Source: Phascolarctobacterium sp. (GTDB lineage Bacteria; Bacillota; Negativicutes; Acidaminococcales; Acidaminococcaceae). From it: a stretch of 34,402 bases of DNA. The stretch covers positions 1 through 34,402 of the forward strand of contig JAJQDY010000015.1 of assembly GCA_021201965.1 (NCBI GenBank), in the 5' to 3' direction. This document shows positions 24,456 through 33,234 of the stretch, in pieces; the stretch's first letter is position 1, and every line of letters begins with the position of its first letter. The position numbers were made by a program, and so were the translations under genes. The notes under the pieces are model-generated. The model was not told the origin of the DNA and made no database searches. It worked only from the letters and a program-made list of their open reading frames with translations.

Positions 24456-25469
24456 ATGGTAATTGTATTCAAACCAGGAGCACCAGAGGAAGCTAAAACA
24501 AGGGTAAAGAATAACCTTAAAAATCAGGGCTTCCAAATCAATGAAATTAATGGCGTAAATATGACAATTTTCGGTATCATTGGTGATACTAGCAGTCTTG
24601 ATATCAACTTACTGCGCGTCGATGATTTCGTGGAAAAAGTCATGCGCGTACAGGAACCTTTTAAACGCGCCAACCGCATGTTTCATCCGGAGGACAGTAT
24701 CATTGATGTGGATGGTATAAAATTCGGCGGGCAAAAAATTCAGGTTATTGCGGGACCTTGTTCCGTGGAAAGCATGGAACAGGTTACCAATGTGGCAAAG
24801 TCCGTCAGGGAGTCAGGCGCAACGCTTTTGCGTGGTGGTGCATTTAAACCGCGCACTTCACCTTATTCTTTCCAGGGACTGAAAGAACTGGGCATAGATT
24901 ACCTGAAGGCGGCAAAAGCTGAAACCGGATTACCTATTGTTACTGAAATAATGTCGGCAGACAAAATCGACCGCTTTGTGGAAGACGTGGATCTGATTCA
25001 GGTGGGTGCACGCAATATGCAGAACTTCGAATTACTGAAGGAGCTCGGCAAGACCAGTAAACCAGTTCTTTTAAAACGCGGGTTATCTGCGACAATAGAA
25101 GAATGGATTATGTCAGCTGAATATATTATGGCTGGCGGTAATGAAAACGTAATTTTGTGTGAGCGCGGAATACGTACATTTGAACATTATACACGTAACA
25201 CATTAGATTTAAGTGCTATTCCTGTAATAAAAAAACTTAGCTATCTTCCGATAATTGTAGATCCAAGTCATGCGGCCGGTATGTGGTGGATGGTAGAACC
25301 ATTGGCAAAAGCTGCCGTAGCTGCAGGAGCAGACGGCCTTTTGATTGAAGTGCATAATGATCCGGAACACGCATTATCTGATGGAGCACAATCCTTGAAA
25401 CCGGAACGCTTTGAGAAGCTAATGAAAGAATTACATGGAATTGCAAAAATTATAGGACGCTATTTGTAA
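24456..25469 (+). CDS. aroF: 3-deoxy-7-phosphoheptulonate (DAHP) synthase, type I-beta
   Basis: A 337-aa enzyme that condenses phosphoenolpyruvate and erythrose 4-phosphate, the first step of aromatic synthesis. The N-terminal 70-80 residues form a ferredoxin-like regulatory domain as in Thermotoga maritima DAHPS, the domain linked to Phe/Tyr feedback there. The barrel has GPCSVES (100-106), LRGGAFKPRTSPYSFQG (125-141), QVGARNMQNFELLKELG, LLKRG and IVDPSHAAG. All four metal ligands are present at the same numbers as in the T. maritima enzyme: C102, H272, E298, D309. ATG 24456 has AGGAGAGG upstream. It is the first enzyme gene after the attenuator. Confidence 0.96.
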   Translation: MVIVFKPGAPEEAKTRVKNNLKNQGFQINEINGVNMTIFGIIGDTSSLDINLLRVDDFVEKVMRVQEPFKRANRMFHPEDSIIDVDGIKFGGQKIQVIAGPCSVESMEQVTNVAKSVRESGATLLRGGAFKPRTSPYSFQGLKELGIDYLKAAKAETGLPIVTEIMSADKIDRFVEDVDLIQVGARNMQNFELLKELGKTSKPVLLKRGLSATIEEWIMSAEYIMAGGNENVILCERGIRTFEHYTRNTLDLSAIPVIKKLSYLPIIVDPSHAAGMWWMVEPLAKAAVAAGADGLLIEVHNDPEHALSDGAQSLKPERFEKLMKELHGIAKIIGRYL

Positions 25470-25522
25470 ATTAAAATTAATATTTAAAGTAGCATGCAGG
25501 CTGCTCAGAGGGGGTGGTTTCC

Positions 25523-26380
25523 TTGGAAAGTAATTTTAAAAGCGGCGTCAGCGAGAAAATTGATACAGTAGTTCCGGCCGAAACAGCAGGATCATTTAAG
25601 TATGTAGGGCGCATGCTCCGCCTAGAGGGAAGTGTTGTTAATGCCGGGGAAATTGAAATAGGAGGCCGTAAACTTCATATCATTGTAAGTGCTATGTCTT
25701 TAGAAAGTGCCGTTCAGGCGGTTGATTTGGCACATACCATTAAATCTGCCGGTGCGTCGATGCTCAGCAACAGGGAGTTTAAACCAATTCCTTATATAAA
25801 TCCTGATCAGATGGAGAGAGAGACGGCATGGTTCTTAGATGCTGGGAAAGCAATAGGAATACCATTTATAGCTGAAGTAACAGCTATGAAAAATATTAAA
25901 AAACTGGCAAGACAAGCAGATATCCTGCAGGTTAGCGGGCGTGATATGCAGAATTTTGAATTGCTTAAAGCATTAGGAAAAGAAAATCGGCCGGTAATTT
26001 TAAAGCGGGGATCAGGAGCGACAATAGAAGAATGGATTTTGGCAGCCGAATATATTATGGCTGGCGGCAATAAAAATGTAGTTTTGTGTGCTGGTGCTAT
26101 AGAAAGTTTTGAGAAATATACAGACAACATGACCATGGATTTGAGCGCCATAATAGCTGTGAAAATGTTAAGTCATCTTCCGGTAATTATGGATCTCAGA
26201 CAGGATGTGGAAAAGCTATGGATGATTAGTTCCTTAGCTAAAGCTGCCATAGCTGCAGGTGCTGACGGATTGATGCTGGAAGTAGGCAATGATTCGGGGC
26301 AGGTACTTACAGGAAAGGGATTCCTGGAACTTATGAATGAACTTAGAACAATTGCTGACAGCATGGGCAGGGAAATGTAG
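25523..26380 (+). CDS. degenerate DAHP synthase paralogue, probable pseudoenzyme
   Basis: A 285-aa intact ORF clearly homologous along its length to the preceding DAHP synthase (shared DMQNFELLKALGK, ATIEEWILAAEYIMAGGNKN, LAKAAIAAGADGL) but stripped of catalytic residues. GPCSVES has become SAMSLES (C102 to M58). LRGGAFKPRTSP has become LSNREFKPIPYI, losing both arginines. DPSHAAG has become DLRQDVE (H272 to Q227), and the D309 position is not Asp. Only the Glu ligand (E253) remains. The N-terminal ferredoxin-like domain is replaced by about 25 unrelated residues. TTG 25523 is chosen because GAGGGGGTG (25508-25516) fits it; GTG 25514 is an alternative. It may be a regulatory partner of AroF or have a new function. 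No frameshift or stop is seen, which suggests selection. Confidence 0.85.
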   Translation: MESNFKSGVSEKIDTVVPAETAGSFKYVGRMLRLEGSVVNAGEIEIGGRKLHIIVSAMSLESAVQAVDLAHTIKSAGASMLSNREFKPIPYINPDQMERETAWFLDAGKAIGIPFIAEVTAMKNIKKLARQADILQVSGRDMQNFELLKALGKENRPVILKRGSGATIEEWILAAEYIMAGGNKNVVLCAGAIESFEKYTDNMTMDLSAIIAVKMLSHLPVIMDLRQDVEKLWMISSLAKAAIAAGADGLMLEVGNDSGQVLTGKGFLELMNELRTIADSMGREM

Positions 26381-26473
26381 GAAAATGTCTGTAGGTATGA
26401 TAAAATAACAGTAGGGAACTTGATAAGTTCTAAGCTTATGTAGTATGGAAGAATGGCTGGAGAGGTGATTTTT

Positions 26474-27346
26474 TTGACAACTGGTTTTAAAAGCACCGAC
26501 TGGAAAAATCTTAATTTTGCAATAGTTGGGTTAGGGTTGATTGGCGGATCCTTTGCCAAAGCTTTGCGGCGTTTACATGTGCGGAGCATTATTGGAATTG
26601 ATATTGATGATAATGTCTTAACTGCGGCGAAGAATCAGGGAATTATAGATGTGCCGTTAAAAGTTGCCGGAGAAGAAATAAGACAGGCAGATGTGGTCAT
26701 TTGCGCTTTATATCCTGAAGCCGTTATCAAATTTGTGAAAGATAGTATTGGCTTTTTGAAAGAAGGAGTTTTATTAACTGATGTTTCTGGTATAAAAAAG
26801 AATTTACCTTTTGAAGTACAGTTATTACTGCGTCCAGGAATGGAATTCATTTCTGGGCATCCTATGGCAGGACGCCAGGGCAGTGGCTTGGATATGTCTG
26901 ATGGAACAATCTTTCAAGGAGCTAATTACATAGTGATACCTGAAAAACATAACAGCGAAGAGGTAATTAAATGGCTTGAGACCCTTGCCATGGCTTTGGG
27001 CTGTAAGCATACAACAAGAATTTCTCCTGAAGAGCACGACAGTATTATTGCTTATACCAGTAATTTGCCACATATAGCGGCAGTTGCGTTGATAGACAGC
27101 GATTCTTTCAGTGAGAAAACTAAATATTTTATAGCGGGCAGCTTCAGGGATGGGACCAGGGTAGCGGATATTAACGAAGAACTATGGAGCAGCTTATTCT
27201 TGGCTAACAAGGACCGAGTGGCCGACGAAGTAGATAAATACATGGAACAGCTGCAACTCTGGAGCATTGCTTTGAGGGCAGGCGATATAGATTCCTTGAA
27301 AGATTTCATGAGAAAAGCAGCTACAAGAAGAAAGGAACTTTACTAA
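26474..27346 (+). CDS. tyrA: prephenate dehydrogenase
   Basis: A 290-aa NAD(P)-dependent enzyme of the tyrosine branch. It has a Rossmann start IVGLGLIGGSFAKAL (about residues 17-31), LTDVSGIKK, the GHPMAGRQGSG segment and EEHDSIIAYTSNLPHI with the catalytic-region histidines. There is no C-terminal ACT domain. The start is placed at TTG 26474 because AGAGGTGAT lies five to six bases before it. The in-frame ATG 26453 has no good site. The last base of its stop is the first base of aroB (TAATG), so the genes are coupled. An arogenate preference cannot be ruled out. Confidence 0.92.
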   Translation: MTTGFKSTDWKNLNFAIVGLGLIGGSFAKALRRLHVRSIIGIDIDDNVLTAAKNQGIIDVPLKVAGEEIRQADVVICALYPEAVIKFVKDSIGFLKEGVLLTDVSGIKKNLPFEVQLLLRPGMEFISGHPMAGRQGSGLDMSDGTIFQGANYIVIPEKHNSEEVIKWLETLAMALGCKHTTRISPEEHDSIIAYTSNLPHIAAVALIDSDSFSEKTKYFIAGSFRDGTRVADINEELWSSLFLANKDRVADEVDKYMEQLQLWSIALRAGDIDSLKDFMRKAATRRKELY

Positions 27347-28410
27347 TGCAGACCATTCATGTTGATTTGGGAAGCCATGCCTATGATGTAGAAATTGGTA
27401 ATGGAATTCTGTCACAGGTAGGAGCAAAACTTAGGGTATTGTTGCCTGGTGTCTGCAAGGTTGCCATCATAAGCGACAGTAATGTTGCTCCGTTATATGC
27501 TGCCCAATTACATGACAGTCTTGCGGTCGCTGGCTTACCGTCTGAATTAATTGTAATAGAGGCTGGCGAACAAAGTAAGAATATGCAGGTATTAAGCGAC
27601 GTTTTAGAAAAAATTGCCGTGGCTGGACTTAGTCGCAGCGATGTGCTAGTAACTTTGGGCGGCGGCGTAGTCGGCGATTTGGGAGGATTTGCAGCGGCTA
27701 GTTATATGCGCGGTATTGCTTTTGTACAGGTGCCAACTTCCTTACTAGCGCAGATAGACAGCAGCGTGGGCGGTAAAGTAGCAGTGGATTTAAAAAGCGG
27801 TAAAAATCTGGCAGGGGCCTTTTATCAGCCCAAAGCCGTGTTTATTGATACAGAACTTTTGCAATCTCTGCCGTTGCGTTTTTTACATGACGGGCTGGCA
27901 GAGGCCATAAAATATGGATGTATTAAAGACAAGGATTTGTTTATCAAGTTGGCAGGATATGTTGATGGCGCAGAGTTGCTGGATGATGCGGAATATATAG
28001 TTGCTCGCTGCTGTGAAATCAAAGCGCGCATAATTGAGCAGGATGAGTTTGACATGGGATTAAGGGCACTGCTAAATTTCGGTCATACCATAGGACATGC
28101 CGTCGAGCAGTATTACAGTTATGGTTATTATACCCATGGGGAAGGTGTTGCCATAGGCATGTATCAACTTACAAGACGTACGGAAGAAATGGGGCTTACG
28201 CTAATAGGTACAGCAGCCAAAATTGCAGAGGTTCTGCAAAAATATAATCTGCCAATGGAGGCAGATGTGGAAAAAAGAGTTTTGCTGGCCACTATGGAAA
28301 GGGATAAGAAGAAAAATGGCAACAGCATTACTCTGGTTATTTTGAATGATCTTGGTAGCGGAAAACTGCAGAAAATATACTGGCAGGATATAACGGAGTA
28401 TTTGGGGTAG
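27346..28410 (+). CDS. aroB: 3-dehydroquinate synthase
   Basis: A 354-aa NAD- and metal-dependent enzyme for the second step of the shikimate pathway. The NAD-binding GGGVVGDLGGF lies at residues 105-115, followed by QVPTSLLAQIDSSVGGKVAVDL (read in parts), the metal/active-site segments DGLAEAIKYG and LLNFGHTIGHAVE with its histidines, and the HGEGVAIGM motif. The length is standard. The ATG overlaps the tyrA stop by one base, and aroA starts four bases after its stop. Confidence 0.97.
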   Translation: MQTIHVDLGSHAYDVEIGNGILSQVGAKLRVLLPGVCKVAIISDSNVAPLYAAQLHDSLAVAGLPSELIVIEAGEQSKNMQVLSDVLEKIAVAGLSRSDVLVTLGGGVVGDLGGFAAASYMRGIAFVQVPTSLLAQIDSSVGGKVAVDLKSGKNLAGAFYQPKAVFIDTELLQSLPLRFLHDGLAEAIKYGCIKDKDLFIKLAGYVDGAELLDDAEYIVARCCEIKARIIEQDEFDMGLRALLNFGHTIGHAVEQYYSYGYYTHGEGVAIGMYQLTRRTEEMGLTLIGTAAKIAEVLQKYNLPMEADVEKRVLLATMERDKKKNGNSITLVILNDLGSGKLQKIYWQDITEYLG

Positions 28411-28414
28411 AAGA

Positions 28415-29710
28415 ATGAAAAAGATCCGCATCATTCCGGCTAAATTAAAGGGTACAATATGCGTGCCGTCTTCCAAAAGCATGGGACATAGGGAAATAAT
28501 CTGTGCCGGCTTAGCAGCAGGTATGGGCATTATTGATAATATTAGCATGTCCAAGGACATCGAAGCAACTATCCGTTGCTTGCGGGCTCTGGGTGTACAG
28601 GTTGATGACATGGTAGGAAAGATTCCCGGGCGCAGTGCACTGAAAATAACTGGCAGTGGCAGATTATATAAGGCGGAAGATGTAGCTGATTGCGGTGAAT
28701 CAGGTTCAACATTGCGTTTTTTTATTCCTCTAGGAATGCTGCTGAATGAGCCGTTTACCTTCAGCGGACACGGTAAGCTGGTAAGTCGCCCTTTGCAGGC
28801 GTATTACGACATTTTTGACAGTCAAGGACTGGAATATTCTTTAAAGGACGGTCAGCTACCTCTGACGATTAACGGGAGGTTAAAGGCAGGTACTTATAAA
28901 TTACCGGGAAATGTGAGTAGCCAGTTTGTCAGTGGCCTGCTCTTTGCACTGCCACTACTGGAAGGAGACTCAATAATTGAGATTACATCACATTTGGAGT
29001 CATCAGCTTATGTGGATATGACCCTGAGCTGTTTGAATAAGTATGGTGTTAAGGTAAAAAATAACGGACACCGCAGTTATGAGATAAAAGGCGGACAGCA
29101 CTATATACCACAAGATAGCTATGTGGAAGGTGACTGGTCACAGGCGGCATTTTGGCTGGTAGGTGGAAGTATGGGAGATTCCGTTACCTGCAAGGGCATG
29201 GATTTTAAGTCTTTGCAAGGTGATAAGGCTATAGTGGAAATTATGCAGTGCATGGAAAGTCAATTTACATTTGATGTGAGTGGAATTACTGCTTGCGGAT
29301 CTCACACCAAAGCTGCTATAATTGATGGCTCTGGATGTCCTGATATTATTCCCGTATTGGCAACCTTAGCGGCGGTAAGCGAAGGAACTACGGAAATAAT
29401 TAATGCCGGTCGGTTGCGAATCAAGGAATGTGACAGACTTTCGGCCACGACTGACGGACTGAACAGGCTCGGTGGGAAAGTGACAGAATTACAGGATGGC
29501 CTGCACATAGAAGGTTGCCCTAGTGGGTTGTCTGGTGGGGTTGAAGTGGATGCGTGGAATGATCACCGCATTGCGATGAGTCTGGCCATAGTGGCACAAA
29601 AATGCAAGGAACCGATAATTCTGACCGGGGGAGACAGTGTGCAGAAGTCGTATCCGGATTTCTGGAAGGATTATATAGCAACAGGCGGAAGAATAGAGGT
29701 GCTGGCGTGA
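28415..29710 (+). CDS. aroA: 5-enolpyruvylshikimate-3-phosphate synthase
   Basis: A 431-aa enzyme that joins phosphoenolpyruvate to shikimate 3-phosphate. The two-domain signatures are present: SSKSMGHREI near the N-terminus (Lys of SKS and the following Arg), GESGSTLRFFIPL near 92-104, GNVSSQFVSGLLFALPLL, DWSQAAFWL, RLRIKECDRL (the RxKExDR motif) and DHRIAMSLAI. The serine/glycine pattern GESGSTLR differs from class I NAGTAMRPL, so it resembles class II-like enzymes. The ribosome site is weak (about four bases after aroB), implying coupling. It ends in a GTGA overlap with aroC. Confidence 0.96.
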   Translation: MKKIRIIPAKLKGTICVPSSKSMGHREIICAGLAAGMGIIDNISMSKDIEATIRCLRALGVQVDDMVGKIPGRSALKITGSGRLYKAEDVADCGESGSTLRFFIPLGMLLNEPFTFSGHGKLVSRPLQAYYDIFDSQGLEYSLKDGQLPLTINGRLKAGTYKLPGNVSSQFVSGLLFALPLLEGDSIIEITSHLESSAYVDMTLSCLNKYGVKVKNNGHRSYEIKGGQHYIPQDSYVEGDWSQAAFWLVGGSMGDSVTCKGMDFKSLQGDKAIVEIMQCMESQFTFDVSGITACGSHTKAAIIDGSGCPDIIPVLATLAAVSEGTTEIINAGRLRIKECDRLSATTDGLNRLGGKVTELQDGLHIEGCPSGLSGGVEVDAWNDHRIAMSLAIVAQKCKEPIILTGGDSVQKSYPDFWKDYIATGGRIEVLA

Positions 29711-30801
29711 GCGGTATTTATGGAATTAACGTAAAAATGAGTATATACGGTGAATCCCACGGCACATCAATAGGAATGATTGTTGACGGATTGCCTCCAG
29801 GACTAAAACTTGACCTTGCTGCAATAGAAATGGAAATGTTGCGTCGTGCACCAGGGCAGAATCAATTGTCGACCCAGCGCAGAGAAAATGACAGTTTTGC
29901 TATCCAGAGTGGTTTTTTCGATGGATATACCACGGGTACTCCGCTATGTGTCGTGATAAAAAACAGTGACCAGCATTCAAAAGATTATAGCATTTTAAAA
30001 GACAAAATGCGGCCTGGGCATGCGGATTATGCCGGGTATGTTAAATATAAAGGCTATAATGACTATCGCGGTGGAGGGCATTTTTCCGGTAGGCTTACGG
30101 CGCCACTGGTATTTATTGGAGCAGTGGCCAAACAGGTGCTGAAGGAATATGGTATTCTGGTTGGCGCACATATTTTCAGTATCGGCAATATTAAAGATAA
30201 AGCATTTAATCAATTAGGTGTTGGCGATAAATTGTTTAAGGAACTGCAAAGGAAAGCCTTTTGCGTTATAGATGACGTAATTGGCAACAGGATGCAGGAG
30301 AATATCCTGAAAGCAAAAGAAGCCATGAACAGCGTTGGCGGTATTGTTGAATGCATGGTATTGCATATTCCAGCAGGAATTGGAGCTCCATATTTTGATT
30401 CACTGGAGAGCCATCTGAGCCATGCATTATTTTCCGTGCCAGCGGTTAAAGCAGTGGAATTTGGTGATGGATTCGATATAACAAGGCTTACCGGAGCCGA
30501 AGCTAATGATGAGATGAATTATGTAAATGGAGAAGTGCAGACGCTTACTAACCATAATGGTGGGATTACAGGCGGCATTACCAACGGAATGCCTGTTGTT
30601 TTTAGGGTTGGTATTAAGCCGACACCGTCTATTGGAAGGGAGCAGCACACAGTAAGTATTGGCGGCCAATGCAACACTACTCTTGCAGTAAGTGGAAGAC
30701 ATGATCCCTGCATTGTTCCGCGAGCCGTACCTGCTATTGAGGCTGTGACTGCTTGGATAGTATTGGACTTGCTTTTGGAAGCTAAGAAATTGGAGCGTTA
30801 A
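29707..30801 (+). CDS. aroC: chorismate synthase
   Basis: A 364-aa FMN-dependent enzyme that makes chorismate from EPSP. Conserved parts include GESHGTSIG near residue 15, RRAPGQNQLSTQRRE, YRGGGHFSGRLTAPLV, MNYVNGEVQTLTNHNGGITGGI (in parts) and the C-terminal HDPCIVPRAVPA. The frame is open back into aroA, but GTG 29707 (GTGA overlap with the aroA stop) has GAGGTG at 29696-29701 and gives the standard N-terminus. The pathway order aroB-aroA-aroC fits the genes on either side. Confidence 0.96.
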   Translation: MSGIYGINVKMSIYGESHGTSIGMIVDGLPPGLKLDLAAIEMEMLRRAPGQNQLSTQRRENDSFAIQSGFFDGYTTGTPLCVVIKNSDQHSKDYSILKDKMRPGHADYAGYVKYKGYNDYRGGGHFSGRLTAPLVFIGAVAKQVLKEYGILVGAHIFSIGNIKDKAFNQLGVGDKLFKELQRKAFCVIDDVIGNRMQENILKAKEAMNSVGGIVECMVLHIPAGIGAPYFDSLESHLSHALFSVPAVKAVEFGDGFDITRLTGAEANDEMNYVNGEVQTLTNHNGGITGGITNGMPVVFRVGIKPTPSIGREQHTVSIGGQCNTTLAVSGRHDPCIVPRAVPAIEAVTAWIVLDLLLEAKKLER

Positions 30802-30802
30802 A

Positions 30803-31921
30803 ATGTGGAGGCTGGATTTGGATAATATTCGTGAAGAAATCGACAAACTGGATAAACAATTGGCGAAGATTTTGGAAGCTAGGCTGACACTGGTTTCGAA
30901 AGTAGCAGTTTACAAAAAAGAACGTGGTATAAGCGTTAAAGATGCAAAACGCGAAGAAATGGTTATCAATCGCGTAATTAGCCAATTGGAAAACGAAGAA
31001 TTTATTCCGGCAGTTAAAAATATTATGCACAATATTATTGATGTTGCTTGCGAGATGGAAGAAGGGGTATTGAAAAAACAAAATCAGTACACTCTGAAGA
31101 TTGCCTGTTTTGGACCTCCAGGTTCTTTTACCCACCAGGCCCTGGAAGATTATTTTGCAGGACAGGATTATAAACGGTATTATTACAATCTTTCCGAAGA
31201 AGTAATTGCAGCTGTTAGCAGTGGTGAACTTGATTATGGAGTATTGCCTATAGAAAATTCCTCAACTGGCGGAATTACTGAAGTTTACGATCTTTTGCGC
31301 CATTATGAATGCAGTATTGTAGGCGAGCGTTGCATAAAAATAGAACAGAACCTTTTGGCTTGTCCTGGTGCTACTTTGAATACTGTAATAAAAGTTTATT
31401 CTCATCCTCAGGGATTTGCCCAAAGCAAGGGTTTCTTTAGAGATCATCCGCATATGGAGCAGATACCTTATTTCAGTACTTCGAAAAGTGCTGAAACGGT
31501 AGCTGAGAAAAAAGATATCACCCTTGCAGCCGTAGGCGGGAAAAAAGCTGCGGAACTATATGGATTGAAAGTACTGGCGGAAAATATTAATTACAATTGC
31601 AATAATTTTACACGTTTTGTTATTATAGGTAAAGAACAAGAAATAATAATAGGTGCGGATAAAATTACATTGGTCTTGGCTGTAAAGCATGAAGCAGGAT
31701 CTTTGTATAAAGTATTAGGCTATTTTAATCACGGCGGCCTGAATTTGATGAATTTGGAATCTAGGCCAATGGATGGCAAGTCATGGGAGTATTTTTTCCA
31801 TATTGATTTAATGGGTAATTTGGCTGATCCTGCAGTACGTGATGCTTTGGAAGATATTCAGCTAAATTGTACTTTTTTCAAAATTCTGGGCAATTACCGT
31901 GCCGATTGTCAAAAGGAATGA
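30803..31921 (+). CDS. pheA: bifunctional chorismate mutase / prephenate dehydratase (P-protein)
   Basis: A 372-aa two-enzyme protein for phenylalanine. Residues 1-85 are an AroQ-type chorismate mutase helix bundle (IREEIDKLDKQLAKILEAR, then VAVYKKERG). The dehydratase follows with CFGPPGSFTHQA, VLPIENSSTGGI and the TRF motif (NNFTRFVII). A C-terminal ACT domain with NLESRP is the usual phenylalanine feedback site. ATG 30803 comes one base after the aroC stop, with GGAG about eight bases upstream. An aromatic feedback loop therefore exists at both enzyme (ACT) and, if the leader is real, transcript level. Confidence 0.96.
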   Translation: MWRLDLDNIREEIDKLDKQLAKILEARLTLVSKVAVYKKERGISVKDAKREEMVINRVISQLENEEFIPAVKNIMHNIIDVACEMEEGVLKKQNQYTLKIACFGPPGSFTHQALEDYFAGQDYKRYYYNLSEEVIAAVSSGELDYGVLPIENSSTGGITEVYDLLRHYECSIVGERCIKIEQNLLACPGATLNTVIKVYSHPQGFAQSKGFFRDHPHMEQIPYFSTSKSAETVAEKKDITLAAVGGKKAAELYGLKVLAENINYNCNNFTRFVIIGKEQEIIIGADKITLVLAVKHEAGSLYKVLGYFNHGGLNLMNLESRPMDGKSWEYFFHIDLMGNLADPAVRDALEDIQLNCTFFKILGNYRADCQKE

Positions 31922-31927
31922 TCTGAT

Positions 31928-32737
31928 ATGCGGTATGGTTTATTAGGTGGTAAATTAGTACACAGCCTTTCTCCGCAAATACATGAAATATTTTTTAATT
32001 ATACTGGAATAAATGGAAGTTATGAACTGCTTGAATCATCTGCAGAAAATCTACCAGTAATTATGAGACAGGTTAAGGAAAAAATGAATGGCTGTAATGT
32101 TACCATTCCCCATAAAATAGCTGTAATGTCATTTCTGGATGATATTGCACCAGAAGCACTTGCCATTGGCGCTGTTAATACCATTGTCATACGAAATGGA
32201 AAGACAACGGGCTATAATACAGATTATTTTGGGTTTGGACGGATGCTGGAATATAACGGAATAAAAATTCCCGGCAAGAAAGTAGCAGTGCTTGGCAGTG
32301 GAGGTGCGGCCAGAGCAGTAATTAAATATTTGGCGGACAAGAATGTAGGAGAACTTTATCTGGTTACTCGTACTCCGGAAAACATTGATAATCATTTTAA
32401 GGAAATGGCACCTTCTTGCAATGTCATTGATTATACACAGCTGGAGAAAATAAATGGCAACGTGCTGATTAACTGTACACCTGTTGGCATGTATCCGAGG
32501 ATGGATGCCAGTCCTGTAAAGAGAAAAGTTGTGGAAGCTTTTGGTGTAGCGGTAGACATCATATATAATCCTGCACAAACGATTCTTTTGCAGCAGGCTG
32601 CTGCTGGCAAGAAAACTGTTAACGGACTTTTCATGTTAGTAGCGCAGGCAGTCGCAGCACAGGAGATCTGGCAGGGAAGACAATATGACAGCAGTCTGAT
32701 ACTAAAAATTATGAAGGATTTAGAGCGGAATATATGA
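31928..32737 (+). CDS. aroE: shikimate dehydrogenase
   Basis: A 269-aa NADP-dependent enzyme that reduces 3-dehydroshikimate. The N-terminal shikimate pocket KLVHSLSPQIHE, the NVTIPHK motif with its catalytic lysine, and GAVNTIV are present. The Rossmann GSGGAARAV lies near residues 123-131, and the C-terminal NGLFMLVAQAVAAQEIW segment is typical. ATG 31928 is six bases after pheA. The end overlaps aroK by four bases (ATGA). Quinate dehydrogenase is the only near alternative, and the operon argues against it. Confidence 0.96.
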   Translation: MRYGLLGGKLVHSLSPQIHEIFFNYTGINGSYELLESSAENLPVIMRQVKEKMNGCNVTIPHKIAVMSFLDDIAPEALAIGAVNTIVIRNGKTTGYNTDYFGFGRMLEYNGIKIPGKKVAVLGSGGAARAVIKYLADKNVGELYLVTRTPENIDNHFKEMAPSCNVIDYTQLEKINGNVLINCTPVGMYPRMDASPVKRKVVEAFGVAVDIIYNPAQTILLQQAAAGKKTVNGLFMLVAQAVAAQEIWQGRQYDSSLILKIMKDLERNI

Positions 32738-33234
32738 AAAACATTATTTTGATTGGAATGCCAGGTTGTGGAAAAACCACTTTTGGAAGACTGCTCAGCA
32801 AAGAACTGAACCGAGATTTCCACGATTCTGATGAAGTATTGGAAATGAGGGAGAGAAGGACTATCAAAGACTTTTTTGCCGAAAGCGAAGAAGCATTCAG
32901 GCAGGCGGAGACACGTACGCTTAAATATCTGGCTGGCCTTGATGGCGTAATAATAGCTACAGGCGGCGGTGCCGTGAAAAATCAGGAGAATATGGAAATA
33001 CTTGGGGAAAATGGGGTTATTATTTTTATAGACCGTAAGCCGGAAAATATTGTTGCCTGTATTGATGGTACTGTACGGCCGTTGCTTGCAGAGGATAAAA
33101 TGAAAGTATATGATGTATATGAACAGCGTATCAAACTATACCAGAAATACGCCGATTATATTGTAGGCAATAACGGCAGGACAGCGGAAACTATGGATAG
33201 ACTGCTGAAATATGTCAGGGGGACCGAACAATGA
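32734..33234 (+). CDS. aroK: shikimate kinase
   Basis: A 166-aa NMP-kinase-fold enzyme that phosphorylates shikimate. It has Walker A GMPGCGKTT at residues 8-16, DSDEVLE with the shikimate-binding aspartate, FRQAETRTL in the substrate lid, and ATGGGAVKN near residue 79. The length is typical. The start overlaps aroE and the end overlaps aroQ by four bases each, so aroE-aroK-aroQ is a translationally chained block. Confidence 0.96.
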   Translation: MKNIILIGMPGCGKTTFGRLLSKELNRDFHDSDEVLEMRERRTIKDFFAESEEAFRQAETRTLKYLAGLDGVIIATGGGAVKNQENMEILGENGVIIFIDRKPENIVACIDGTVRPLLAEDKMKVYDVYEQRIKLYQKYADYIVGNNGRTAETMDRLLKYVRGTEQ

